Assembly: GCF_015694705.1 (NCBI RefSeq)
Contig: NZ_JADQDR010000013.1
Span: forward strand, 1-64,000
Source: Pontibacter rufus
GTDB taxonomy: Bacteria > Bacteroidota > Bacteroidia > Cytophagales > Hymenobacteraceae
Direction: 5' to 3'
Length of the DNA stretch: 64,000 nt
The number at the start of each line of letters is the position of its first letter. The stretch's first letter is position 1. A program made the position numbers and the translations under genes. This document shows, one piece after another, positions 7,804-16,972 of the stretch. The notes below the pieces were generated by a model, which was given only the letters and a program-made list of their open reading frames with translations, did not search any database and was not told the DNA's origin.

Positions 7804-10581
7804 ATGACGCACCTGTACCGCATTGTTGCATTGGCTTTTGTGGTGATATGCTGCCTTACGCAGGCACAGGCGCAGCAAACCGCGTCCTCCCTGATAAGCG
7901 GCGATTTTAAGCAGGCTACTTTTGAGGATTTTGCCCGGGCAGTGGAGGCCCGGACCAGCTACCGCTTCTATTTTGATCCTGCTGATCTCGACAGCCTCTC
8001 TGTTACCCTGCAGGTAAAGGAGCAGCCGCTGCCTGTAGTTCTTCGTCAGATCCTGGGAGATACGACCTTTCAGTTTGCTGTTGATGCCCGGCAGCGGGTG
8101 TTTATTACAAAAGGTCGGCAGCTCAGCGTGGCGCTGCCGGAGGGATATTTTGAGCCCGAAACCATAACAGAAAATAAACCGCAACAGGTAGCCCCAGAAA
8201 TTTTCGGAACAGAAGAAAAGAGCACCAGGAAAGCTGCTTCGGAGCTTAAGTTGTATGAAATTGGCCTGAAAAGCAGCAACCCTACCGGCAATGCTAACCT
8301 GGCGGGGCACCTGCGCGATGCCAAATCAGGCGAGCCGATTATCGGCGCTTCTGTCTATATTGAGTCGCCGCTGGTGGGTACCACTTCGGATGAGTATGGC
8401 TACTACTCCCTCACGCTGCCCGTTGGCCGCCACGAGCTGAAAGTAAAAGCCATCGGCCTGCAAAACACCCGCCGCCAGATCATGCTGTATTCCGACGGAA
8501 AGTTAGACATTGAAGTAGCGGAGGACGTGCGCACATTGAAAGAAGTGCTGGTGGAAGCGGAAAAAGACCGCAACGTGTCGGGGATGCAGATGGGCATGGA
8601 GCGGCTGGACATACGTACCATCAAACAGGTGCCTACGGCCTTTGGCGAAACGGATATTCTGCGGGTGGTGCTCACGCTACCCGGCGTAAAATCAGTGGGA
8701 GAGGGCAGCACCGGCATGAACGTGCGCGGCGGCTCTACCGACCAGAACCTGATTCTGTTTAACGATGCCACCATTTACAATCCCTCGCACCTGTTCGGCT
8801 TTTTTTCGGCTTTTAATCCGGATGTGCTGAAAACGGTGGAGCTGTATAAGAGCGGTATTCCGGCCAGGTATGGCGGCCGCCTGTCGTCGGTGCTGGAGGT
8901 GATGGGCCGCGATGGCAATAAAAAGAGCTTTGCTGGTTCCGGTGGTATCGGTCTCCTGACAAGCAGGCTGACGCTGGAAGGTCCCATCCAGAAGGACAAA
9001 ACTTCTTTTATCGTGGGCGGCCGCAGTACCTACTCCGACTGGTTGTTGAAGAAATTACCTAACAAATCGTTTAACGAAAGCGAAGCCTCTTTTTATGATC
9101 TCAACGCCCATATCAGCCATGAGATAGATGAAAAGAACACGCTATACCTGACGGGCTACCGTAGCAAAGACAGGTTTAAGCTGGCAGCCGATACCGTATA
9201 TCAGTTTACGAACCAGACGGCAAGTATAAAGTGGAAGCATATTTTCCGGAACCAGTTGTACGGCGTGCTCACCGGCGCACACAGCCATTATGATTATCAA
9301 GTAACAAGCGAAAAGAACGCAGTGAATGCGTCTGAGCTCACTTTTGGCATCAACCAGGCAAACCTGCAGGCCGATTTCAGCTACTTCCCGACCTCAAAAC
9401 ACAACATTGACTTTGGCGCCAGTTCTATTTACTACAATGTAAACGCCGGCAGCCTGATGCCCTTGGGTGCGGAATCGCTGGTAACGCCTGACCGGTTGCA
9501 AACGGAGCGCGGGCTGGAGAGCGCCATTTACGCTTCCGACCGGTTTGATGTAAGCCCGCGATTTTCCGTGATATTCGGGCTGCGTTATTCTGCTTTTAAG
9601 GCGCTGGGGCCACGACAGGTATACACCTATGCGCCCGGCGCATCCAAATCTGAAGGTACAATTCAGGATACAGCTACTTACAAATCAGGCGAGTCCTTTG
9701 CCACCTACCATGGCCCGGAATACAGGCTTTCGGCACGGCTGGGGCTCACGGATAATTCTTCGGTAAAACTGAGCTATAACCGGTTGCGGCAGTATATCCA
9801 CATGCTCTCCAACACCACTACCATGTCGCCCACAGATATCTGGAAGCTGAGTGACGCTAACATCAAGCCACAGGTAGGCGATCAGGTAGCGTTGGGTTAT
9901 TACCATAACTTCCGGGCAAATACTATCGAGTTCTCGGCAGAAGGCTACTATAAATGGATGCAGGATTTCCTGGACTACAAAAGCGGCGCCACGCTGATTA
10001 TGAACCACCACATTGAAACGGATGTGGCCAGCGCTCAGGGCAAAGCATACGGTGTGGAGGTGATGCTGAAAAAGGCAACCGGCAAGCTGAACGGCTGGGT
10101 AAGCTATACTTACGCCCGCACGCTGGTGCGCGTGGACGACCCCGAAACAGGCGAAAAGATAAACGGCGGCGCTTACTACCCGAGCAATTTCGACAAACCT
10201 CACGATTTTACCCTTATCAGCAACTACCGGTTCAGCCAGCGCTTTAGTACCTCTTTAAACTTTACCTATAGCACCGGCCGCCCTATTACGCTGCCGCTGG
10301 CAAAGTATTATGTAGGCAACAGCCCGCGGGTTTTCTATTCCGACAGGAACGCTTACCGGGTGCCGGATTACTACCGCGTGGATTTTGCAATGAACATAGA
10401 AGGCAACCATAAAGTGAAAAAGCTGGCCCATAGTTCCTGGACGCTGGCCATCTACAACCTCACCGGGCGGCAGAATCCTTACTCGATATACTTTAAATCG
10501 GAAAACGGGAAAATCAACGGGTATAAGTTGTCCATCTTTGGCCGCCCCATTCCTACTGTTACCTATAACTTTAAATTTTAG
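7804..10581 (+). CDS. TonB-dependent outer-membrane receptor with STN and carboxypeptidase-regulatory domains
   Basis: The frame is open further upstream, but ATG 7804 starts directly at a signal peptide (MTHLYRIVALAFVVICCLTQ, cleaved after AQA), giving 925 residues. Domain order: STN, about 32-110, a TonB/anti-sigma contact module; carboxypeptidase-regulatory-like beta domain, about 165-240 (GEPIIGASVYIESPLVGTTS); plug, about 265-370 (MNVRGGSTDQNLILFNDATI); then a 22-strand-type barrel to the C-terminal YNFKF. The STN domain suggests signalling through an anti-sigma factor, but no sigma/anti-sigma pair is next to it. The ligand is unknown. A DUF4249 lipoprotein gene follows 5 bases after the stop, a common Bacteroidota pairing, so the two probably form one outer-membrane complex. 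Confidence 0.9.
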   Translation: MTHLYRIVALAFVVICCLTQAQAQQTASSLISGDFKQATFEDFARAVEARTSYRFYFDPADLDSLSVTLQVKEQPLPVVLRQILGDTTFQFAVDARQRVFITKGRQLSVALPEGYFEPETITENKPQQVAPEIFGTEEKSTRKAASELKLYEIGLKSSNPTGNANLAGHLRDAKSGEPIIGASVYIESPLVGTTSDEYGYYSLTLPVGRHELKVKAIGLQNTRRQIMLYSDGKLDIEVAEDVRTLKEVLVEAEKDRNVSGMQMGMERLDIRTIKQVPTAFGETDILRVVLTLPGVKSVGEGSTGMNVRGGSTDQNLILFNDATIYNPSHLFGFFSAFNPDVLKTVELYKSGIPARYGGRLSSVLEVMGRDGNKKSFAGSGGIGLLTSRLTLEGPIQKDKTSFIVGGRSTYSDWLLKKLPNKSFNESEASFYDLNAHISHEIDEKNTLYLTGYRSKDRFKLAADTVYQFTNQTASIKWKHIFRNQLYGVLTGAHSHYDYQVTSEKNAVNASELTFGINQANLQADFSYFPTSKHNIDFGASSIYYNVNAGSLMPLGAESLVTPDRLQTERGLESAIYASDRFDVSPRFSVIFGLRYSAFKALGPRQVYTYAPGASKSEGTIQDTATYKSGESFATYHGPEYRLSARLGLTDNSSVKLSYNRLRQYIHMLSNTTTMSPTDIWKLSDANIKPQVGDQVALGYYHNFRANTIEFSAEGYYKWMQDFLDYKSGATLIMNHHIETDVASAQGKAYGVEVMLKKATGKLNGWVSYTYARTLVRVDDPETGEKINGGAYYPSNFDKPHDFTLISNYRFSQRFSTSLNFTYSTGRPITLPLAKYYVGNSPRVFYSDRNAYRVPDYYRVDFAMNIEGNHKVKKLAHSSWTLAIYNLTGRQNPYSIYFKSENGKINGYKLSIFGRPIPTVTYNFKF

Positions 10582-10586
10582 CACGT

Positions 10587-11747
10587 ATGTGTACCCCGAA
10601 CCGGATGAAAAGTGCTGCCTGGCTTTTGCTGCTGCTGGTGGTTAGCTGCGTAGAGCCCTATGCGCCCAAAGTGCCGGATGCCGCCAACAGCTACCTGGTG
10701 GTAGACGGGTTTATTAACTCCCGCGGTACAACTACTTTCAGGCTGTCGCGCACGCAAAGCATCGACGACGAGGGCGCTCCTGTAACCGAAAGCGGGGCCA
10801 ACATTTTTATAGAAGACGAACAGGGTGCACAGATACCGCTGGCTGAAACTGAACCTGGCACCTACACCGTAAGCGGCCTGGACTTAAACAATGCGGGCAG
10901 GTATCACCTGCTGGTGCGCACAGCCTCAGGGAAGGAGTATGCCTCTGATTTTGTAGAGGTAAAGCAGACACCGCCTATAGATGAAATTACCTGGACAGCA
11001 GAGAACAATACCCTGCAGTTTTTTGTAAACACCCACGACCCGCAGAACAATGCCCGCTATTACCGTTGGGAATATGAAGGTACCTGGGAGTATACGGCCG
11101 CCTATGGATCATCTCTGAAATACGATGAGGCCAGCGCCAGTATGGTGCCGCGGACCAGCAGCGATGAGGATATCTATCGTTGCTGGAAAACGGATCTGTC
11201 AACAGACATCAAACTGGCTACTTCGGTAAGGCTTAGCCAGGATGTGATAAATGCATTTCCGGTGATGGCGGTTTCTTCTGATTCCGAGGAACTGCGCCTT
11301 AAATACAGCTTACTGGTAAAGCAGTACAGCCTTACACAGGAGGCCTACCAGTATTGGGAAACACTTAAGAAGAATACTGAAAGCATCGGCACACTGTTCG
11401 ATCCACTGCCTACCCAGCTGACGGGCAACATACATAGCCTGTCAGATCCCGACGAAGTAGTTATTGGTTACGTAGGAGCCTCATCGGTGCAGGAAAAAAG
11501 GGTGTTTGTAAGCCGCGAAGAGCTCCCGCATGATTGGCGGACAGGCTTTCCAATCTGCCCTCCACTTGACAGCATTGAACTGGATCAGGTACCGGTATAT
11601 TTCGGACAATCTCGCGCGTACCTGCCCGTAGGAGGGATTTACCCGGCTATGGGGCCTCCTGTATTGCTTGGCTACACCATAGCAAGAGACATTTGTGTGG
11701 ACTGCAGGCTGCGGGGCACTAACGTAAAGCCTGTGTTCTGGCAATAA
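10587..11747 (+). CDS. DUF4249 lipoprotein
   Basis: A 386-residue predicted lipoprotein. The N-terminus carries a hydrophobic stretch ending in a lipobox (AWLLLLLVVSC), so the chain is lipid-anchored at that Cys. The mature start VEPYAPKVPDAANSYLVVDG is characteristic of DUF4249 proteins, which regularly follow TonB-dependent receptors in Bacteroidota. The first third looks like an immunoglobulin-like beta domain (ANIFIEDEQGAQIPLAETEPG). Near the C-terminus it has IARDICVDCRLRGTNVKPVFW with paired cysteines. A second in-frame ATG at 10605 would give a shorter signal peptide and is equally plausible. By position it is likely a surface partner of the receptor encoded just upstream; its ligand is unknown. 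Confidence 0.85.
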   Translation: MCTPNRMKSAAWLLLLLVVSCVEPYAPKVPDAANSYLVVDGFINSRGTTTFRLSRTQSIDDEGAPVTESGANIFIEDEQGAQIPLAETEPGTYTVSGLDLNNAGRYHLLVRTASGKEYASDFVEVKQTPPIDEITWTAENNTLQFFVNTHDPQNNARYYRWEYEGTWEYTAAYGSSLKYDEASASMVPRTSSDEDIYRCWKTDLSTDIKLATSVRLSQDVINAFPVMAVSSDSEELRLKYSLLVKQYSLTQEAYQYWETLKKNTESIGTLFDPLPTQLTGNIHSLSDPDEVVIGYVGASSVQEKRVFVSREELPHDWRTGFPICPPLDSIELDQVPVYFGQSRAYLPVGGIYPAMGPPVLLGYTIARDICVDCRLRGTNVKPVFWQ

Positions 11748-11758
11748 AATCTTAAGCT

Positions 11759-14209
11759 ATGACCACGAAAGTCCGTCTCATCCCATCTGCCTTGTTCCGG
11801 GCAAAGACTATGCGAGTTTGCTGCCGGTTTATACTTGGCGCTGCATTCCTGCTGGTTGCTGCAAGCCCTTCGTTTGCCCAGACTGATACGCTGCGCAACT
11901 TAGTGCAGCATTTTGATGCATACCGCAAAGCGACGCTCCAGGAGAAAGTATACCTGCACCACGATCGGCCTTTTTACGTGTGCGGCGAAACCATGTGGTT
12001 TAAGATATACACCGTGGACGGTACCCTGCACCAGCCGCTGGGCATGAGTAAAGTAGCTTATGTAGAGGTGCTGGATGAATTGCAGAAACCGGTACTGCAG
12101 GCCAAAGTCGCGTTGAAGGATGGCACATGCAGCGGTTCGTTTGTGTTGCCGATGGCGTTGAACTCCGGCAGGTATAGCATAAGGGCCTACACCAACTGGA
12201 TGAAAAACTTCAATCCGGAATTTTATTTTGAGTCGCCGGTTACCATTGTCAATACATTTGTGCCGCCGGGCCTGCCAGCGAAGCAGGATGTGGCTGCGTA
12301 CGCAGTACAGTTTTTCCCGGAAGGCGGCAATCTCATCCAGGATATCAGCAGTAAAGTAGCTTTTCAGGTAGTAGATAAAAAAACAGGCAGGGGCGTCGCA
12401 GCATCAGGAGAGATCATAGATCCGGATGGCCGCGTGGTAACAACCTTGCAGACGCTGAAGTTCGGCATCGGAAACTTTACCTTTACCCCGGCAGCAGCAA
12501 GTACCTATACCGCTCTTGTGCGGCTCCCGAACGGGCAGGTGCTTCGTCGGCCCCTACCGGAAGTATATGCGCAGGGCTACAGCCTACACCTGGAGGAACT
12601 GAATGCAGACCAGCTGAAGCTTAGCATTGCGGGCGCAGGGCAGCAGGCTGGCCCCGTATACCTGCTGGGCCATGCCAGACAGATGATTTCAGTGGCAGAG
12701 GCTGCAACTTTTAACGCTAACACCACCAGCTTTGTGGTAGATAAAGGCAAGCTGGCAGAAGGCATTACGCATTTTACCATCTTCAACAGCCGCAAACAGC
12801 CTGTATGTGAGCGGCTATACTTTAAGCGCCCTGCACGTAGGTTGCAACTAACCGCTGAAACCGACAAAAAGCAATACCTGGCGCGCGACAAAGTTATGCT
12901 GGATATACAAACACAAGCGTCAGCCAGTCAGCCGGTGGCAGCCAGCCTCTCGCTGGCCGTTTACCGGCTCGATTCGCTGCAGGCAAGCGGGGCAACCGAT
13001 ATGTATACTTACCTGTGGCTCACATCCGATTTAAAAGGCACTATAGAGCAACCGGAGTATTACCTGACCGCAACGGGGCCGCAGGTTGAAGAAGCAACCG
13101 ACAACCTGATGCTGACGCACGGCTGGAGCCGCTTTGCCTGGCACGATATCCTGCAGAAACAGCGCAGCGCTTATACTTATGTGCCGGAGTATGACGGGCA
13201 TTTTATCAAAGGAAAAGTTACAGTTGCTGCCACAGGCACTCCTGCGCCACATATTACAGCATACCTGGCGGCTCCCTCCAGGCTTATCCGGACCTATAAT
13301 TCAACCAGCGATGCCAACGGGCACATCAGGTTTGAGGTAAAGGATTTTTACGGGCCTAAGGAAATTGTGGTGCAGTCAGACTTCCGGAAAGACAGCATCT
13401 ATCATTTTGAAATCTTCAATCCGTTCTCAGAAAAGTATGCGCAGCAGCAATTTTCGCCATTCAGCCTGCCGGAAAGCCTGAGGCAGGAACTGACAGACCG
13501 CCACCTGGCCCTGCAGGTACAAAACACTTATTCCGGCAAGTACCAGGCACTCTTCCGTGCACCCGCCACCGACAGCATCGCCTTTTACGGCAAGCCAGAC
13601 GCGACTTACCTGCTGGATGATTATACCCGCTTCAAGGTAATGGAAGAGGTAATGCGTGAGTATGTGCCGGGCGTACAGGTACGTTTGCGCCGCGATGGTT
13701 TCCATTATATGGTGCACGACAGCCCGAATGAAAGGATATTTCAGGATGACCCCATGGTGTTGCTGGATGGTGTGCCTGTTTTTGACATAGACAAAATAAT
13801 GGCTTTTGATCCGCGTAAAGTGCGTAAACTGGATGTGATGACCAGCAAGTACTTTAACGGTTCGCAGGTATACGACGGCCTTGTAAGTTATACGACCTAC
13901 CAGGGCGACTTAGCAGGCTTTCCGCTGGATGCGCGTGCGCTGCTGCAGGAGTATGAGGGGCTGCAGCAGCAACGGGAGTTTTACAGCCCCGCCTACGATA
14001 CCCCACTGCAACGCCAAAGCCGTTTGCCGGATTTCAGGAACCTCCTTTACTGGTCGCCTGATGTGCTGACTGGTGCGGGCGGGAAAGTGGCTGTACAGTT
14101 TTACACATCCGATCTGGCCGGCACTTACGTAGCTGTGGTGCAGGGCATCACAAAAAACGGGCTGGCCGGCAGCAAAGTAATTACATTTGAAGTAAAGCAA
14201 CCGCTATAG
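11759..14209 (+). CDS. Secreted macroglobulin-like (MG2) protein with plug-like C-terminal segment
   Basis: An 816-residue exported protein; a signal peptide ends near PSFAQ, and ATG 11810 is an alternative start. Residues about 60-140 ([20 protein letters not shown], then [15 protein letters not shown]) match the MG2-like start seen in large Bacteroidota envelope proteins. Further beta domains follow. Near 655-700 lies [20 protein letters not shown] followed by [17 protein letters not shown], which resembles the end of a TonB-receptor plug domain, but no beta-barrel follows. The role is unknown. It lies 11 bases after the DUF4249 gene, so receptor, lipoprotein and this protein probably form one transcription unit and perhaps one surface complex. 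Confidence 0.78.
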   Translation: MTTKVRLIPSALFRAKTMRVCCRFILGAAFLLVAASPSFAQTDTLRNLVQHFDAYRKATLQEKVYLHHDRPFYVCGETMWFKIYTVDGTLHQPLGMSKVAYVEVLDELQKPVLQAKVALKDGTCSGSFVLPMALNSGRYSIRAYTNWMKNFNPEFYFESPVTIVNTFVPPGLPAKQDVAAYAVQFFPEGGNLIQDISSKVAFQVVDKKTGRGVAASGEIIDPDGRVVTTLQTLKFGIGNFTFTPAAASTYTALVRLPNGQVLRRPLPEVYAQGYSLHLEELNADQLKLSIAGAGQQAGPVYLLGHARQMISVAEAATFNANTTSFVVDKGKLAEGITHFTIFNSRKQPVCERLYFKRPARRLQLTAETDKKQYLARDKVMLDIQTQASASQPVAASLSLAVYRLDSLQASGATDMYTYLWLTSDLKGTIEQPEYYLTATGPQVEEATDNLMLTHGWSRFAWHDILQKQRSAYTYVPEYDGHFIKGKVTVAATGTPAPHITAYLAAPSRLIRTYNSTSDANGHIRFEVKDFYGPKEIVVQSDFRKDSIYHFEIFNPFSEKYAQQQFSPFSLPESLRQELTDRHLALQVQNTYSGKYQALFRAPATDSIAFYGKPDATYLLDDYTRFKVMEEVMREYVPGVQVRLRRDGFHYMVHDSPNERIFQDDPMVLLDGVPVFDIDKIMAFDPRKVRKLDVMTSKYFNGSQVYDGLVSYTTYQGDLAGFPLDARALLQEYEGLQQQREFYSPAYDTPLQRQSRLPDFRNLLYWSPDVLTGAGGKVAVQFYTSDLAGTYVAVVQGITKNGLAGSKVITFEVKQPL

Positions 14210-14292
14210 AACAGGGCAGCTTAAAGCGGGCGGAACGCACGCAACCTGTGCTGATCGAAATCATACCTGTAAACCCTTTACTTAGAAGCACG

Positions 14293-15195
14293 ATGAAACT
14301 AAACTTTTTGATTTTTGCTTTGCTGCTGGCTCATGCCGGCTTCAGCCAAAGCGTTGATACGGTAGAGAGCACCATTAAAATCATCGATATCAACTCCGGA
14401 ACGGCCAAAACTGTTTACCAGGAGCAGCGCCACATCGAAGCGCCCAACTGGTCGCGCGACGGCAAATACCTGATCGTAAACAGCCACGGCCACCTGTATA
14501 AAATGCCGCTGGATAGCCGTAAAATGGAGATGATTAATACCGGCTTCGCGGATAACTGTAACAACGACCACGGCATTTCTCCCGACGGAAAGCAGCTGGC
14601 CATCAGCCATTCTGAAAAAGGAAAAGGATCAGCCATTTATACTTTGCCCATTGCGGGCGGCACACCAAAACCGGTAACCTCCGCCACACCTTCTTACTGG
14701 CATGGCTGGTCGCCGGACGGCAAAACCCTGGCTTATTGTGCTGAGCGGAATGGCAACTTTGATGTGTATACCATTCCAGCAGCTGGCGGACAGGAAAAAA
14801 GACTGACCACAAGCGAAGGTTTAGACGATGGGCCGGAATATTCTCCTGATGGGAAGTACATTTATTTTAATGCTTTCCGGAACGGGAGTATGCAGATATG
14901 GCGCATGAAGCCGGACGGGAGCGAACAGGAGCAACTAACCAATGATGCTTACGCGAACTGGTTTGCCCATCCTTCACCTGACGGAAAGTGGATTGTGTTT
15001 ATCTCTTACCTGCAGGATCAGGGGCAGACGCATCCGTTCGGAAAAGACGTTAAACTCCGCCTGATGTCTCTTGAAGATAAAAAAATTAAAGATCTGACAC
15101 CTGTTTTCTTTGGCGGTCAGGGCACCATCAATGTTCCTTCCTGGTCGCCGGACAGCAAACAACTGGCATTTGTAAGCTACAGGATTATCAAATAG
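14293..15195 (+). CDS. Periplasmic TolB-like beta-propeller protein
   Basis: ATG 14293 starts at a clear signal peptide ([19 protein letters not shown]), giving 300 residues; a GTG 15 codons upstream is in frame but less likely. The mature part is built of repeated WD40/PD40-like blades with recurring S-x-DGK motifs: [64 protein letters not shown] and [13 protein letters not shown]. Six such repeats fit a six-bladed TolB-type propeller. It lacks TolB's N-terminal domain, so it is not TolB itself. Propellers of this kind usually bind a protein or ligand in the periplasm; the partner is unknown. It ends the plus-strand envelope block and faces purB. Confidence 0.82.
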   Translation: MKLNFLIFALLLAHAGFSQSVDTVESTIKIIDINSGTAKTVYQEQRHIEAPNWSRDGKYLIVNSHGHLYKMPLDSRKMEMINTGFADNCNNDHGISPDGKQLAISHSEKGKGSAIYTLPIAGGTPKPVTSATPSYWHGWSPDGKTLAYCAERNGNFDVYTIPAAGGQEKRLTTSEGLDDGPEYSPDGKYIYFNAFRNGSMQIWRMKPDGSEQEQLTNDAYANWFAHPSPDGKWIVFISYLQDQGQTHPFGKDVKLRLMSLEDKKIKDLTPVFFGGQGTINVPSWSPDSKQLAFVSYRIIK

Positions 15196-15223
15196 CAGCT
15201 TGAGGCTTTAAAGTAAAGGCAAC

Positions 15224-15250
15224 CCCGGCAGGTCTTTAAGACCTGCCGGG
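15224..15250. repeat. Intergenic palindrome between convergent genes, copy 2 (possible two-way terminator)
   Basis: A perfect palindrome of two 13-base arms (CCCGGCAGGTCTT and its complement) around one T. It lies between the convergent ends of the propeller gene and purB, where a hairpin could stop transcripts from both sides. The core is shared with the palindromes at 6755 and 19095. Confidence 0.7.
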
Positions 15251-15308
15251 ATTAAAAGGAAGGGCTGGTAAATCTTTATACCTTATCTTATACCTGTTGC
15301 AAGTATAG

Positions 15309-16661
15309 CTATGCCAGATCTACGCCTGTATAATTAAACGGGGTGATATTGCGCAGCTCAGCCTTCACTGCTTCGTTCACCTCCAAAGTATCAATAAAAC
15401 TTCTGATGGCCTGTTCGGTTATCTTTTCGTTTTTGCGTGTGAGCGCTTTGAGTGCCTCGTAGGGCTGCGGGTAACCTTCGCGGCGCAACACCGTCTGGAT
15501 GCCTTCTGCCACCACTGCCCAATTTTCTTCCAGGTGGTGGTTCAGGGCTGCATGGTTGAGTTCCAGTTTGCCGATTCCTTTTTCCAGTGATTTCAGGGCA
15601 ATAAGCGCATGCGCCAACGGTACGCCTACATTGCGCAATACGGTAGAATCGGTGAGGTCGCGCTGCAGGCGGGAGATGGGCAGCTTGGCCGACAAATGCT
15701 CCAGCAGCGCGTTGGCGATGCCCAGGTTGCCTTCGGCATTTTCAAAATCAATAGGATTTACTTTGTGTGGCATCGCCGAAGAGCCAACCTCGCCTGCCTT
15801 GATGCGCTGCTTAAAGTAACCCATCGCCACATACTGCCACACGTCTCTTGAGAAATCAACGAGGATGGTATTCAGGCGTTTTAAAGCATCGAAATAAGCG
15901 GCCAGGTTGTCGTAATGTTCTATCTGGGTGGTATACTGGCTGCGCTTCAGGCCGAGGCGCTGCTGCACAAAATTATTCCCGAAATCAGGCCAGTTTATAC
16001 CTGGATAGGCTACATGGTGGGCGTTGAAATTGCCCGTAGCGCCCCCGAACTTGGCCGAAAATGGCACTGCCTTTAATTGCTGCAACTGTGCTTCCAGGCG
16101 TTCGGCAAACACCATCATTTCTTTGCCCAGGCGCGTAGGTGAAGCCGGCTGGCCGTGGGTGTGCGCCAGCATGGGTACGTTTTTCCAGGTATGCGCCAGG
16201 TTCGTAAGCGTTAACAGCAGGCGATCGTAGGCCGGCAGCAACACTTGGGTATGGGCATCGCGCAGCGAAAGCGGTATAGCCGTATTATTTACATCCTGCG
16301 AGGTAAGGCCGAAGTGAATAAACTCTTTGTGCTGGTCCAGGCCCAGGGCGGCAAACTTCTCCTTCAGAAAATATTCAACCGCTTTTACATCGTGGTTCGT
16401 AATCTTTTCAGTTTCCTTGATGGCAAGGGCATCGTCTTCTGAAAAGTTTTCGTAGATGGCGCGGAGCTGCGGAAAAATATCCGGCGTTATACCTTGCAGC
16501 TGTGGCAGCGGCAGTTCACACAGGCCTATAAAATATTCTACTTCCACCAGCACGCGGTAGCGTATCAGGCCAAACTCAGAGAAAAAAGCGGCCAGTTCGG
16601 AAGTGCTGCGGCGGTAGCGGCCATCTACCGGCGAAATAGCAGTAAGGGTTGTCAGGTTCAT
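15309..16661 (-). CDS. purB: Adenylosuccinate lyase
   Basis: A 450-residue cytosolic enzyme of the fumarase/aspartase superfamily. It removes fumarate from SAICAR in purine synthesis and from adenylosuccinate to make AMP. The superfamily signature is intact at GSSAMPHKVNPIDFENAEGN (residues about 290-309). The loop serine and the substrate-binding THGQPASPTRLGKE block near 167-180 are present, as is TSQDVNNTA near 120. The length fits the E. coli-type (about 456 residues) subfamily. ATG 16661 gives the expected start MNLTTLTAISPVDGRY. It stands alone on the minus strand and converges on the propeller gene. Confidence 0.95.
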   Translation of the reverse strand: MNLTTLTAISPVDGRYRRSTSELAAFFSEFGLIRYRVLVEVEYFIGLCELPLPQLQGITPDIFPQLRAIYENFSEDDALAIKETEKITNHDVKAVEYFLKEKFAALGLDQHKEFIHFGLTSQDVNNTAIPLSLRDAHTQVLLPAYDRLLLTLTNLAHTWKNVPMLAHTHGQPASPTRLGKEMMVFAERLEAQLQQLKAVPFSAKFGGATGNFNAHHVAYPGINWPDFGNNFVQQRLGLKRSQYTTQIEHYDNLAAYFDALKRLNTILVDFSRDVWQYVAMGYFKQRIKAGEVGSSAMPHKVNPIDFENAEGNLGIANALLEHLSAKLPISRLQRDLTDSTVLRNVGVPLAHALIALKSLEKGIGKLELNHAALNHHLEENWAVVAEGIQTVLRREGYPQPYEALKALTRKNEKITEQAIRSFIDTLEVNEAVKAELRNITPFNYTGVDLA

Positions 16662-16972
16662 CTCGGGAGTAATTCTTTGTTCAAAGATAAGCAGCTTTGC
16701 GCTTTAAAGCCAGAATGCACTTGGCCACCATACTTTGGGTAGCATTTATACTTTGGTATGGTTGCTGCTAGAGCAAGGGAGTAATCAGTAAAATGTTATT
16801 GATTACCCCTACAGCCAACCGCCTTAAATTATATCTTAACGGGCGCAGGCGCGTATGAAAGGTAGTATAGTATAAATTATATTTAGCGGAACGCAGGGTT
16901 TAGTCACGGCTTTTATTAAGTCCTGCTTTCTGGTATCTGAACCTTATTAATGTAAATTCGCAGCACAAAATT
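16662..16972. other. Divergent intergenic region
   Basis: About 310 bases between the divergent purB and GT51 genes; it must hold both promoters. TAAATTCG near 16952 is one mismatch from the Bacteroidota -7 box TAnnTTTG and could serve the plus-strand gene. No small ORF with convincing features was found. Confidence 0.4.
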
